Of a stretch of 64,000 bases of DNA, positions 19,509 through 30,000 are shown in pieces; positions within the stretch are counted from its first letter, which is position 1; each line of letters opens with the position of its first letter. The notes beneath the pieces were generated by a model, which searched no databases, was not told where the DNA came from, and worked only from the letters and a program-made list of their open reading frames with translations. Made by a program: the position numbers and the translations under genes. Where the stretch lies: the NCBI GenBank assembly GCA_902805475.1, contig CADCSX010000013.1:173756-237755 (forward strand). The letters run 5' to 3'. The DNA is from Entonaema liquescens (lineage: Eukaryota; Ascomycota; Sordariomycetes; Xylariales; Xylariaceae).

Positions 19509-19733
19509 ATGATACAGGCTGCAAGGATAATAGGTACAGGTTTAGCTACTACAGGTTTAATAGGAGCAGGAGTTGGAATCGGTGTAGTATTTGGTGCTTT
19601 AATCCTAGGAGTAGCTAGAAACCCTACCTTAAGAGGTCCATTATTTTCATATGCTATTTTAGGGTTTGCTTTCAGTGAAGCTACTGGATTATTTGCATTA
19701 ATGATGGCATTTTTACTTTTATATGTTGCTTAG
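19509..19733 (+). CDS. atp9: ATP synthase subunit 9 (c ring)
   Basis: 74 residues, the usual length. Two hydrophobic helices flank the polar loop ARNPTLRGPLF; the essential proton-binding acidic residue is the Glu in FSEATGLFALM. It starts ATGATACAGGCTGC. A degraded, chimeric copy lies at 34917. Confidence 0.97.
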   Translation: MIQAARIIGTGLATTGLIGAGVGIGVVFGALILGVARNPTLRGPLFSYAILGFAFSEATGLFALMMAFLLLYVA

Positions 19734-20204
19734 GTTGCTTTTTATTTGACAAATCTGAAGTTTTTTTTTCAATTGTCTAATTGTATAAATACAGGTTTGT
19801 ATTTATACATATATTTGGTCTTTAAGTATAATTTGTCTCCTGTATTTACTTTAAATCAAGACTTATTATCAAGGTGCTATTTATTTTCATCTACTTTAGT
19901 TAGAGAGGGAAAAGTAATTAAGGTTTTTGATAAGAAAACTAATATAACTACTAGTTACTCGTCTATTCGTAAAGCAGCTCTTGCCCTAAATGTGGATATT
20001 AAATCTTTTAATAAACATCTTAAAACTAAAAGTATCTTAGGATTAACTTCATTATATAGAGGACAATATTTAATAACATCTAAAGAGTTATATAGTTCAG
20101 AGTCTAATAGTAATAAATCTATAAAAAGATTTTAAAAATATTATAATGACCCTATAAATCAAAGAAATATAATTCGTAAAGATAATAAAGGGAAAATCCC
20201 GTAT

Positions 20205-20290
20205 CCTCCCCTGGCGAAGCACCCCTCCTTCCTCCTCAACTAATTGAGGAGGAAGGAGGGGTGCTTCGCCTGCTTCGCAGGGGGGCTGCG
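20205..20290. repeat. Type B GC block in GIY-YIG remnant
   Basis: CTGGCGAAGCACCCCTCC with the Bpalindrome centre AACTAATTG (one base off the usual ACTAGT), then GGTGCTTCGCCTGCTTCGC. Confidence 0.88.
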
Positions 20291-20530
20291 CCGATTGGTA
20301 CTATGTTGCTCGTGTTAATTTATATATTGTTAGAGCTTTATCTAAACATGGAAAGGCTAATTTTTCTTTGGTAATACTCGAATACACAACTTCAGATAAT
20401 CTTATAAAATGTGAACAAAAATTAATATATAAGTTAAACCCTGAATATAGCCTTAAGAGGTTAGCGAGTAATTCTAGTTATGTACATACACCTGAAAGTA
20501 TAGAAAAATGCGTACTCTTGCATTAGGTAG

Positions 20531-20607
20531 AAAACACGGCGGCGGCGAAGCCGCCGCCAAGCAAGTTAAAAAACCCTACCCTCGCAAGCTTTAGCTTCGC
20601 TAGGGGG
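20531..20607. repeat. GGC hairpin plus type A hairpin
   Basis: GGCGGCGGCGAAGCCGCCGCC followed by CCCTCGCAAGCTTTAGCTTC and GCTAGGGGG. Confidence 0.85.
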
Positions 20608-20790
20608 TTAGAGTGAGTCTCGTAAAGAAGTTAACCCTAATTTTTATGGTAAAAAACACTCCGCTGAGTCTATAGATCTTATTAGAGCAGCCGCATTGAG
20701 AATAACCAAACTTAACATACCGGGTAATCTCAATTAGAGAAAGGTATCAACACACCTTATAGAGGTAGATATATGATAGTATATAAAAAA

Positions 20791-21070
20791 TCTTAGTTTC
20801 AAGAATAAAAAAAAACAATGTACATTGTTTTTTTTTTAAGTGTGAACTTATTTCTTTAAGCATAAATATATTATTTCTTTTTGTTTTTAATCACTAATAA
20901 ATAGAGTGTAATATTTCTAAAATTTATATTTATAATATGAGGGTAAGTATGAGGGAATAGGAGGACGAAATATACTAAAAACTTTATCTTTAACTCTGTA
21001 TTTTTATTTAGTGTATTATATTTACGAATTTGTTCTATAAATATAGAGATATTTTTTTTATACTTTGTTT
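20791..21070. other. cox2 upstream spacer
   Basis: AT-rich; it includes an inverted AAAAAAACAATG / CATTGTTTTTTTT pair (20810-20838), a likely transcript-end hairpin. No gene seen. Confidence 0.5.
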
Positions 21071-24000
21071 ATGTTACTTTTAAAAACCCTTTTAAAATTA
21101 AATTTGGATGTACCTACTCCTTGGGGTATATACTTTCAAGATAGTGCTACTCCTCTTCCTAAATGATCTGGGAAATCATTAATGGGGATTAAACTGCCAA
21201 ATTCCGGAAAAACCCTAAAGCCTATGGTACTAAGCATTAACCGAAAGGTTGATAGTGGCTGAAGTAATTACTCAGGTATAGTAACAAGCCATATGATAAG
21301 TGAAAACTTAATGGGTAATCGTGGATCTAAATCAGCTATACGTAAAAATATAACTGTAAAAGAGCAACGAGTAGACGGTAGTTGGTGTGGTACTCATTTA
21401 CTACATTTAAGATGTACTCTAATGGGTTTCGAAAGAAATTATCAAGGCAAAATCCTTACTACTCAATTAGTAAATAAAATAAATTATTCCACGGCGTGTG
21501 TTAATGTAAACAAAGAAGATAATAATCATAGTTTAACTATAGATCCTAGTTTCTTTTCTGGGTTTACAGACGCAGAAGGTTCATTTGTTTTAAGTATTAC
21601 AAAAAGTAATATAGTAAAATCAGGTTGAGTAATTAAACCTGGATTTTCAATACATTTACATATAAAAGATTTATTTATCTTGGAAGCTTTTCAAAATTTT
21701 CTTGGTGTAGGTAAAGTATATATACAAGGTACAACTTCAGCGGCGGAGTATAGAGTATTCTCTATAAAAGAGTTAGAAGTAGTTTTAGATCACTTTGATA
21801 AATTTCCTCTTATCTCACAAAAATATGCTGATTACTATTTATTTAAGCAAGCTTACCTGTTAATAGTTAATAGAGAACATTTAACACCGGAAGGTTTACG
21901 TAAAATTATATCAATAAAAGCATCTATGAATAAAGGTCTATCTGAACCGTTAAATTATGCTTTCCCTGATATTGCGTTTGCTCTAAGACCTGTAAAAGAA
22001 AATATTTCTATTTATAACCCTCAATGATTAGCAGGGTTTACTAGTGGAGAAGGATCATTTAGAGTTAAGATTAGGAATTCTAATGGTAGCTCTAAAGTTT
22101 ATGTTGAACTGATTTTTCAAATTAATCAACATGACAGAGATAAACAACTATTAGCCTGTATAGCTGAATACTTCAAATGTGGAAAAATATATAAACACTC
22201 TGCGAATGCAATAGTATATACAGTATCCAAAACGTCATACTTAACTGAAATTATTATACCTTTTTTTCTTAAACACTCTATTTTAGGCATAAAAGCTTTA
22301 GATTTTAAAGATTTTTGTTCTATTTCTGAGTTAACTAAAAATAAAGCCCATTATACTAAAGAAGGGTTAGATAAAATTACTTATATTAAAGCTAATATGA
22401 ATATAGGTAGAGTCCTGCCTGGCTTCGTATCCCCTCCTTCCTCCTCAACTAGCTGAGGAGGCGGAGGGGTGCTTCGCGGCTTCGCCTCCTCAGCTAGTTT
22501 AGTGTAATTTGTCGGTTAGAGATATGCAAGCTATCTGATGTTTATTTCATAAAGTTAAATTACAACTAAAGGATAATTTTTTTTACTAATTGAATGTTAA
22601 ATTTGATTTTTTTTTTGCAGATGGAAGGATTAGTTGAATTACATGACAACAATCAATATTATCGTGTAAAAGAGCCAAACTCCGGGGAACTCCTAAAGCT
22701 TTAGTAACCAAGGAGATATGGGAAACTTTATCTCTGGCTTAGCTAATCACTATAGGTAAGGTAATATCACTAGAGATAGAGAAATATTAATTTATTTCTA
22801 AAATGGACGATCGCGGATCTAAGTCAGTAATATTTAAGAATGTTGCTGTAAAAGAGCAACGAGTAGATGGTTCTTCAGAGAAGATGAACTCTGTAAGGTG
22901 TACTCTAAATGCTGAGAAATCAGTTTTTAAGTTAAATTTATAAACTCTAAATGTAAAAAGGTTTACTATATATAGTATATATAGATCTGCTTATTTTTAA
23001 AATTATGCCATAAAAACGCGAAGAATGCAATAAGAGTTATTATTTATTGTTCTTTATTTAATATTATTAATTATTATTATTTTTATAATAAGGATAATGG
23101 TGATTATTTAAGTTTAGTTTGTGCAACTTTTCTTATAGTATTAAATAAATATATGGTAAATATTGAAAAATCCAATTTATAGTTTAATCCATGATTTGTA
23201 ACAGGTTTTGCAGACGGTGAAGCTTGTTTTCATCTTGTTATAGGTAAAAACACTGAATATAAAATAGGCTACTATGTAAACCCAGGATTTTCTATAGCTT
23301 TACATAAAAAAGATGAAGAATTATTAAGCAAAATTCCAATTTTTTTTTTGGTATAGATGGTTTAAAAGTAAAAAAGGATATAGTACAATTTCGAGTTTTT
23401 TCAAATAAAGATTTCTCCGGCCTAATGAAATTAGCAAGCGCTGGAGTAGCTTCGCTAAGAAATTATTACAAAGCATTTTGATTTATATCCTTTTATTACA
23501 AAAAAATACGCTGATTATTTACTCTTCAAAGAAGCGTTCCTGCGCAGACCTTCGGTCTGCGCTGGACTGCTTCGCTGTAGAATTAATAAAAAACAAAGGA
23601 CATTTAACAATTGAAGGGTTTAATAAAATTATTTCTATTAGAGCTTCTATGAATAAAGGTTTACCTGAAATATTGAAAAAGGATTTTTCAAATATTATTG
23701 GTAGAGAAAATTCCTTTGGTTATAGTACCCGGTAAATTAGATCCTAATTGAATGGCGGGATTCGCAGAAGGTGAAGGTTGTTTCTTTGTAAAATTTGTTA
23801 AAAATAACCAAAAAAAATATCAAGTTATCCTGGGTTGTCAAATATCTCAACATAGTAGAGATACTTTACTAATAGAAAAATTCACTACTTTTTTAATTTG
23901 CGGAAGATTAGAGTTGACAAAAGGACCATCTGTCAAATTTTTTGTTAATAAGTTTTCTGATATAACTGAGGTAATTACCCCTGAGCGAAGCTCCCCCCCC

Positions 24001-27000
24001 CCGCAAGCTTTAGCTTCGCTTAGCTTCGCTAGGGGGGGGGAAAGTATCCTCTTTTAGTACGTAGTAGCGTGCGCATTAAAAGTAAAGATTTTATAGCTTG
24101 AAGAAAGATAGTTACATTAATGACATCAAAGGCCCATTTAACTGAAGAAGGAATTCCGGGCGCCGTCAGGCGGCTGGAACCTGCTTCTAATCCCCTCCTT
24201 CCTCCTCAACTAGTTGAGGAGGAAGGAGGGGATACGGAAGAAATATCCAAAATTAAATCTAGTATGAATTCTTCTAGATTATTCGCCACCGGTTTCGCCG
24301 AGGACGGAGAGGAAAATAATTAAATAATAGTTAATATTTATAGTAAAATCGAATCAAGCTTAGCCGCACCACACCAGCCAAATACATGGAAGTAGCTTAA
24401 AATTAAATGTTCCTATTATAAATTATTAAACTATTAGTTTGTAACTAAAAGTAAAAACTAGAGAGACTGATAGTTAAATAAGTTTCTCGCCTGCCCTCCG
24501 GAGGCGGGGGGGCGGAGACGATAAAAATTTATAGGTATGTGGATAATATTATGTATTATTTAGTTATGATTTTATTTGCTGTAGCATGAATATTGTTATC
24601 TATTATAAGAAATTACGTTGAAACTAAATCACCTATATCTCATAAGTATTTAAATCATGGTACATTAATAATGTCTATATGTGTGCCTAGTAAAAAGTAT
24701 TCTGATGTTCTATTTGGAGATAATTTACCAATAAATATGTTTATCCGTAATTATTCCTCTTTACCTGCTACTGATCCTCAAGAAAACCAGAGATTCTACG
24801 ATGATATCTACACGGATAAAAAATTAATTATAAAAGAAAACAAAGGTAGATCTGGAATCTACCTATGAACTAACAAAATCACAGGAGATATTTACGTAGG
24901 ACAATCTTCTAATCTAGCTTTAAGATTTATAAATTACTTTAATTCTAGTTATTTAAAAAGTAAAGAAAGCCTTATCATAAGTAGAGCATTAATTAAATAT
25001 GGATATTCAAATTTCTCTCTTACTATTTTAGAATATTGTGAAAAGTCCGAGTTACAAGCAAGAGAACAATTTTATTTAGATAATTTAGGACCTGTATACA
25101 ATATCTTAAAAATAGCAGGTAGTTCTTCTGGACATACTCTTTCAGAAGGAACTAAAGCTAAAATCAGTCAAGCTTTAAAAGGAGTATATGTTGGAGATAA
25201 ATCACATTGATTTGGTAAAACATTTAGTGAAGAAACCAAACAACGAATGAGTTTGAAAAAAACTGGTGAAAATAATCCTTTATTTGGTAAAACTCATAGT
25301 GAGGAAACTAAAAACTTAATGAGAGACAAAGCTTTAGGGAGAAAACACAGTGAAGATACGAAATTAAAAATGAGTGCTGTACGTGGAAATTTTGTGAATA
25401 TATATGAAAAATGTGACAAGGAAGGATTTAAACTAATCGGAAGTTTTGTGTCAGCTAGAAGAGCTGGAAAATTCTTAGGGATGAGTGGAAGTACTGTTAA
25501 CAGATATGTTAATTCAGGGGCAATATTTAAAGATAGATACAAATTTTCAACTAAATAATCTTCATAGTAAACTCAGGAAAACTATTATTAAATTTTCACT
25601 ATATGCTGGGAACTTATAACTCGCCCTTAGATACTAAAATATGAACACCTAACTAGCCCCGCGCGCTGCGCGCGGGGTCAGACCCCCCTTAGCTTCGCTA
25701 GCTTCGCTCAGGGGGGGGGGGCGTAGATGTTTATATTATCAGTAAAAACTTTAAGGGATGTAACAATTAACAATCAGCAGAAAACCAAATTAATCTAGTA
25801 AGATTAATAGTAGGATTCTCAGAGACTACATGTGAAACAGCCAATCTATTAATATTTTTATTTTGATAAGTAATAGGAGTATTACAACATTAAATGGAAA
25901 TATTATAAGTTGGTTGAAGATATAGTCCAAATAAAGGTTGACACTTATAGAATTAATATGAACTATTACACCTGCAGTAATATTAATATTAATTGCATTC
26001 CCTTCATTCAAATTATTATACTTAATGGATGAAGTTAATGATTCTTCAATGTCAGTTTTAGCAGAGGGTCGAGGTGGCCCTAAACCGTATATATTAAATA
26101 AAATAGTAAATACCTGAGAAGGTAAAAGAAAAAATATTATATTTATAAATAGTATTGGCTTAAATAACTTTCAAATTTGTACATTCCATACTAGAATAAA
26201 GGCTGGGTCTAGAATAGGTCCGGATAATCAAGATGTTATCTCTATAATAATAGGTTCATTGTTAGGTTCGGGAGGTAAAGCTAGTTTGAGTCCTGCGGGC
26301 GTAAGCTCTTTTTTAATTTTACGGTTTGTACTGACTTTCGGCAAAGTATGAGTACACAATCAAAAAATCCAGCCGAAATCTTAAATCCTAATTTAATAAC
26401 AGGTTTTATTGATGGGGAGGGTACATTTATGATTTCAATCCTAAGAAGTAAGGATAGAGCAATAGGTTGAAGAGTAACACCAGTTTTTGCTATAAAATTA
26501 TCGGATAAAGATACGGAATTATTACTAAAGATTAAATCATTTTTTGGAGTGGGAAATCTTGTATTTAGTAAAAGTAATGGTTTTGTTATTTATCCGGTAA
26601 AATCTGTAAAGGATATTTACTCAGTTATTATACCTCATTTTTGTCCGAAGGCCTCCTTCGGTCCTGCGCTTCTGGGCGAAGCCCTGAGGAGGAAAACCCT
26701 TTATTAACTCAAAAACAAGCAGACTTCGTTTTATTAAAAAACATTGTAGAATTAATTGTTCAAAAACAACATTTAACTAAAGAAGGTTTAAAAAAAATTG
26801 CGGAGTTTAAAAGTGTACTTAATAAAGGTCTTCCTATTGAACTAGCTAAAGCTTTCCCAGGAGTAATAACCCCTGTAGAAAGACCCACTGTATTACTCCC
26901 TAAAAAGATAAATGTAGATTGATTTGTAGGGTTCATTGATGCTGAAGGTTGTTTTTATGTGAATATTTTTAAAGATGCTAAAAAAACAGGATTTACAATG

Positions 27001-30000
27001 CAACTGAACTTTAATATTACTCAACATATTCGTGACGCTAACTTGTTTAACTTATTAAAAATATGATTGGATTGAGGTTATGTATATGAGATACCTAAGG
27101 ATGCTAGCCCCGCGCGCTGCGCGCGGGGTCAGACCCCCTCTCGTATATATATACGAGAGGGGGCTAGAGTTAATTTTGTTATAACTAGTTTAAAAGATAT
27201 AGTAAAAATACTTATTTCTAAGTTAAATAAATATCCTTTACATGGGATAAAAAAATTAAACTACGATGATTTTTTAACTATTGTTAAACTAATCGAAAAA
27301 AAAGAACATTTAACGTTAGAAGGTTTAGCCAAGATAAGATTAATAAAATCTGGTATGAATACCGGAATAAGTTTCATAGATGGAGTCCCCGCTGGGGACT
27401 TGATTCAGGTTTCCGACCCTGATTTTAAGAAATATTCAAATATTCTAGCCGCGTCTTATAAATCATCCCCTTCCTCCTCAAATTTAATAAATCAAGTAAA
27501 GAGTGGTTCTTTTACACAAAAAAGGGGATTTCATAATAAAGTAAAAGCAGGTAAAAGAATCGGTCCCCACAATATTGACGTTTTGTCCGTTATATTGGAA
27601 TCTTTGTTAGGGAATAACGGAAGGACGATCAGATCCGTTGAAGGAACAAGAATTTGTTATAGACAAAGTAGTATACATAAAGAATACTTATTTGGATTAT
27701 ATTCTTTTTTTTTTACTAATGGTTATTGTTCTAATTTAGAACCTAGAAAATCTAGTATTAAAGTAAAACATAAGGGTATAGAATCTATACATTATAGATA
27801 TGAATTTAATACATTTACATTTAGAAGTTTTAATTGAATCCATGAAATGTTTTATCATAAAGGAAAAAAGTTATAAAACCTGTGATAGAAAATTATATTA
27901 CTCCTTTATCATTAGCAATTTGAATGAGTTCTTTACCACTATCCTTTGATAAATTAGAATTAAATACAGGTATACGCAGAAAGGAAGATATTGAGAGATT
28001 GATTACTATATTAGCTAATCGTTTTGGTCTTATTTGTTATAGCTTTCAAGAAAATAAATCTTACTTTGGATTAGGTATAGCTGAAGAATCTAAAGATTTG
28101 CTTATATCTATTATAAAACCTTATTTATACATTATTGAAAAGTCGGCTGCGCGAGCTAAACCTTGTACTAATTTATCTAAGTAATTATTACAAAAAATTA
28201 ATAGTGATATATCGAACTTGCGCCGATCACGCAAACTGGGTATATTTATGCTTTTATAAGAGTATAGTTTTGGTAAAAGAGCTCACACTCCGAATTTCAG
28301 TTCGAATCTGATAAGTCAGCTATCGTGGTTCAGATCAAATCACAATTAAATAGTTGCACAATTTATACTCTACGGAGGTATTTTATTATATTAAAAAAAA
28401 ATCTAGAAAACAGAAGTTCTATAATTAGTTTAAATGCAGATTGTTAAAAATCATACTCTAATCCTGTTGATTTAAGATCTACTATATACAAAGAAAATCT
28501 TAAGAAGGCTGGAACTTATCGTTGAATAAATTTAACTGAGGTATAATTGTTAGTAAAAATACTTAAAAACAAATTTAATTTGGATTGTACAATTCAACTT
28601 TTAAAAATTAGTAATAGTTATTGTATTTATATAAAAAGTTCCTCTATACCTGCTTTAAGATAAAATTTATTACCCTATATACATTCTAGTATGAAGTATA
28701 AATTAGGATTATAGTATTAAAGTCTTTTTACAGTTCATTGAATATAATATGAAATTTTACTAACCAGCTCAACATATATACGGTAGTCGTAAATTTAATA
28801 AATAGTTTTTAATACAAAATTCTACTGTTTATTAAATTTTGAGTTTCCATATCCCCCCTGGCGAAGCACCCCTCCGCCTCCTCAACTAGTTGAGGAGGCG
28901 GAGGGGTGCTTCGCGGCTTCGCGGCTTCGCTGGGGGATTAGGGAAACTCAAAGAAAAAGATATCTTTTTCTTTGGCGATGCGAGTGAAAACAGTTAATAT
29001 ATTTTTAGTTATGGTAAAAATTAAAAATACAAGACTGTCAGTAAATAATTTTTTTTTCTTCTTATTATTTATTGCCACAGACTGGGTCACTTGTGGGTGT
29101 CATTTATTTGATGCTTAATGTACAGTCGAAAATATTTATATAAAGTACTCGCTACTTAATTTTAATCCTTTCATTGATGTTGATGGGTTTTATCCTTATT
29201 TATACTTAGAATCCTCGTGTAATTTAGATATGGATAATTTGGAGGGTATTTTTATGTCTAGTTCTAGACTACCTAGTTTTAATGAATTAGTAGCTAGTCT
29301 AGATCCAAATTGAAGTAAAGACCAACTTATAATTAAATTAGAAAAACAGTTTCAATTTAATAAGATTTCAGTTAAACATATTTATTCTCAATCTTACCCA
29401 AATGATATGATATTGAACTTACAAGATCGTCAATTGTTAGTTGATCTGTATCTAGGTTCAGGTGATTCATCTTATATGGTTAAACCTAATACTTTAGGTG
29501 AGTTAAGAATATACAAGATGAATGGAAATGAGGTAACTAGTACTCAAAAATTCATTAGAATTATCTCTAGATAATTCATATAAATTAGCACCAATGATAT
29601 TGAAGTTACCAATACCCTGATTTTTTAAACTTAGAAGATGAGTTTATAGAATTTGATTCATATTTAGTACCAGAATTTGATTTAGAGAACGGAGCTTTAA
29701 GAATGCTGGAAGTAGATAATAGAGTTATTATTCCTGAATTAACACATGTTAGATTTATAATTACTTCTGGTGATGTTATACATTCTTATGCTTCACCTTC
29801 TTTGGGTATAAAATGTGATGCATAAAAAAAAATGAATCTAGGCAATTCATTATTAAATGTGCAAAAGAGCCAAACTCCGGGAAGCCCTAAAACTTTAGTA
29901 ACCAAAGTTGTAAAGTTTTCTTTACAACCGGCCTGATTAATGCCTCAGGGTGTGGTAATATCACTAAAGATGAAGGTAACTGAAATGGGCGATCGCGGAT

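Larger units (their letters stand above)
19746..20790 (+). pseudogene. Decayed GIY-YIG / NUMOD1 ORF downstream of atp9
   Basis: An open part (19746-20135) contains KVFDKKTNITTSYSSIRKAA, a NUMOD1-like DNA-binding segment. After a GC block (20198-20290) comes ALSKHGKANFSLVILEYT and KLNPEYSLKRLASNSSYVHT, the middle of a GIY-YIG endonuclease. A second GC block (20531-20607) is followed by FYGKKHSAESIDLIRAAALR, a NUMOD3-like repeat. The order is not that of an intact enzyme and the GIY motif itself is missing. It is free-standing, with no intron core seen. Confidence 0.75.
21155..22617 (+). mobile_element. Group I intron 1 of cox2
   Basis: 1463 bp between GCTACTCCT and CAGATGGAAGG, ending in G. 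Core blocks AATTCCGGAAAAACCCTAAA (21202), ATCGTGGATCTAAATC (21318), AGAGCAACGAGTAGACGG (21361), AGATGTACTCTAATGGGTTT (21411). Sister of nad2 intron 3 and the rnl intron at the left edge. Confidence 0.9.
23170..24323 (+). pseudogene. LAGLIDADG endonuclease with four GC insertions, cox2 intron 2
   Basis: Motif 1 NPWFVTGFADGEACFHLVI (near 23190), then FSIALHKKDEELLSKI, a frame change at a nine-T run (23341), a GC insert at 23413-23463, another at 23535-23581, HLTIEGFNKIISIRASMNK, motif 2 NWMAGFAEGEGCFFVKFVKN (near 23745), a type A insert at 23986-24043, and a type B insert (24165-24232) that keeps frame between AHLTEEG and ISKIKSSMNSSR. It is not translatable as one protein. Confidence 0.85.
22645..24541 (+). 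mobile_element. Group I intron 2 of cox2
   Basis: 1897 bp between GAATTACAT and GATAATATTATG, ending in G. Core: AACTCCGGGGAACTCCTAAA (22679), AGATCGCGGATCTAAGTC-like block (22808), AGAGCAACGAGTAGATGG (22854), AAGGTGTACTCTAAATGC (22898). The core has stops in the exon frame, so the HE is not fused here. Confidence 0.88.
24662..25940 (+). mobile_element. Group I intron 3 of cox2
   Basis: 1279 bp between AATCATGGT and ACACTTATAGAATTA, ending in G. The S element AGATATAGTCC lies at 25919 just before the 3' splice site. Q/R-like CAATCAGCAG (25770) and TCTCAGAGACTACATGT (25815) form the core. The GIY-YIG ORF fills the 5' half. Confidence 0.88.
26391..27361 (+). pseudogene. LAGLIDADG_1 endonuclease nested in cox2 intron 4
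   Basis: LNPNLITGFIDGEGTFMISI (motif 1, near 26390) to VIIPHF; a type E insert (26645-26698) replaces part of the DKYPLLTQKQAD region; HLTKEGLKKI; motif 2 WFVGFIDAEGCFYVNIF (near 26922); a 60-bp CTAG twin hairpin sits in frame at 27104-27163; then YPLHGIKKLNYDDFL, HLTLEGLAKI and a typical end IRLIKSGMNTG. Apart from the type E insert it is readable in code 4. It has landed between two pieces of LAGLIDADG_2 genes. Confidence 0.8.
26070..29588 (+). mobile_element. Group I intron 4 of cox2, composite (3.5 kb)
   Basis: 3519 bp between GCAGAGGGT and CACCAATGATATTG, ending in G. Near the 3' side is a core of the GAAAAC...ACAGACTGGGTCACTTGTGG...GTACAGTCG type (28985-29128), as in cob introns 3 and 4. 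Upstream lie three HE ORFs or pieces, one nested within another; downstream of the core is an extra unrecognised ORF. It probably records several successive invasions. Confidence 0.85.
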
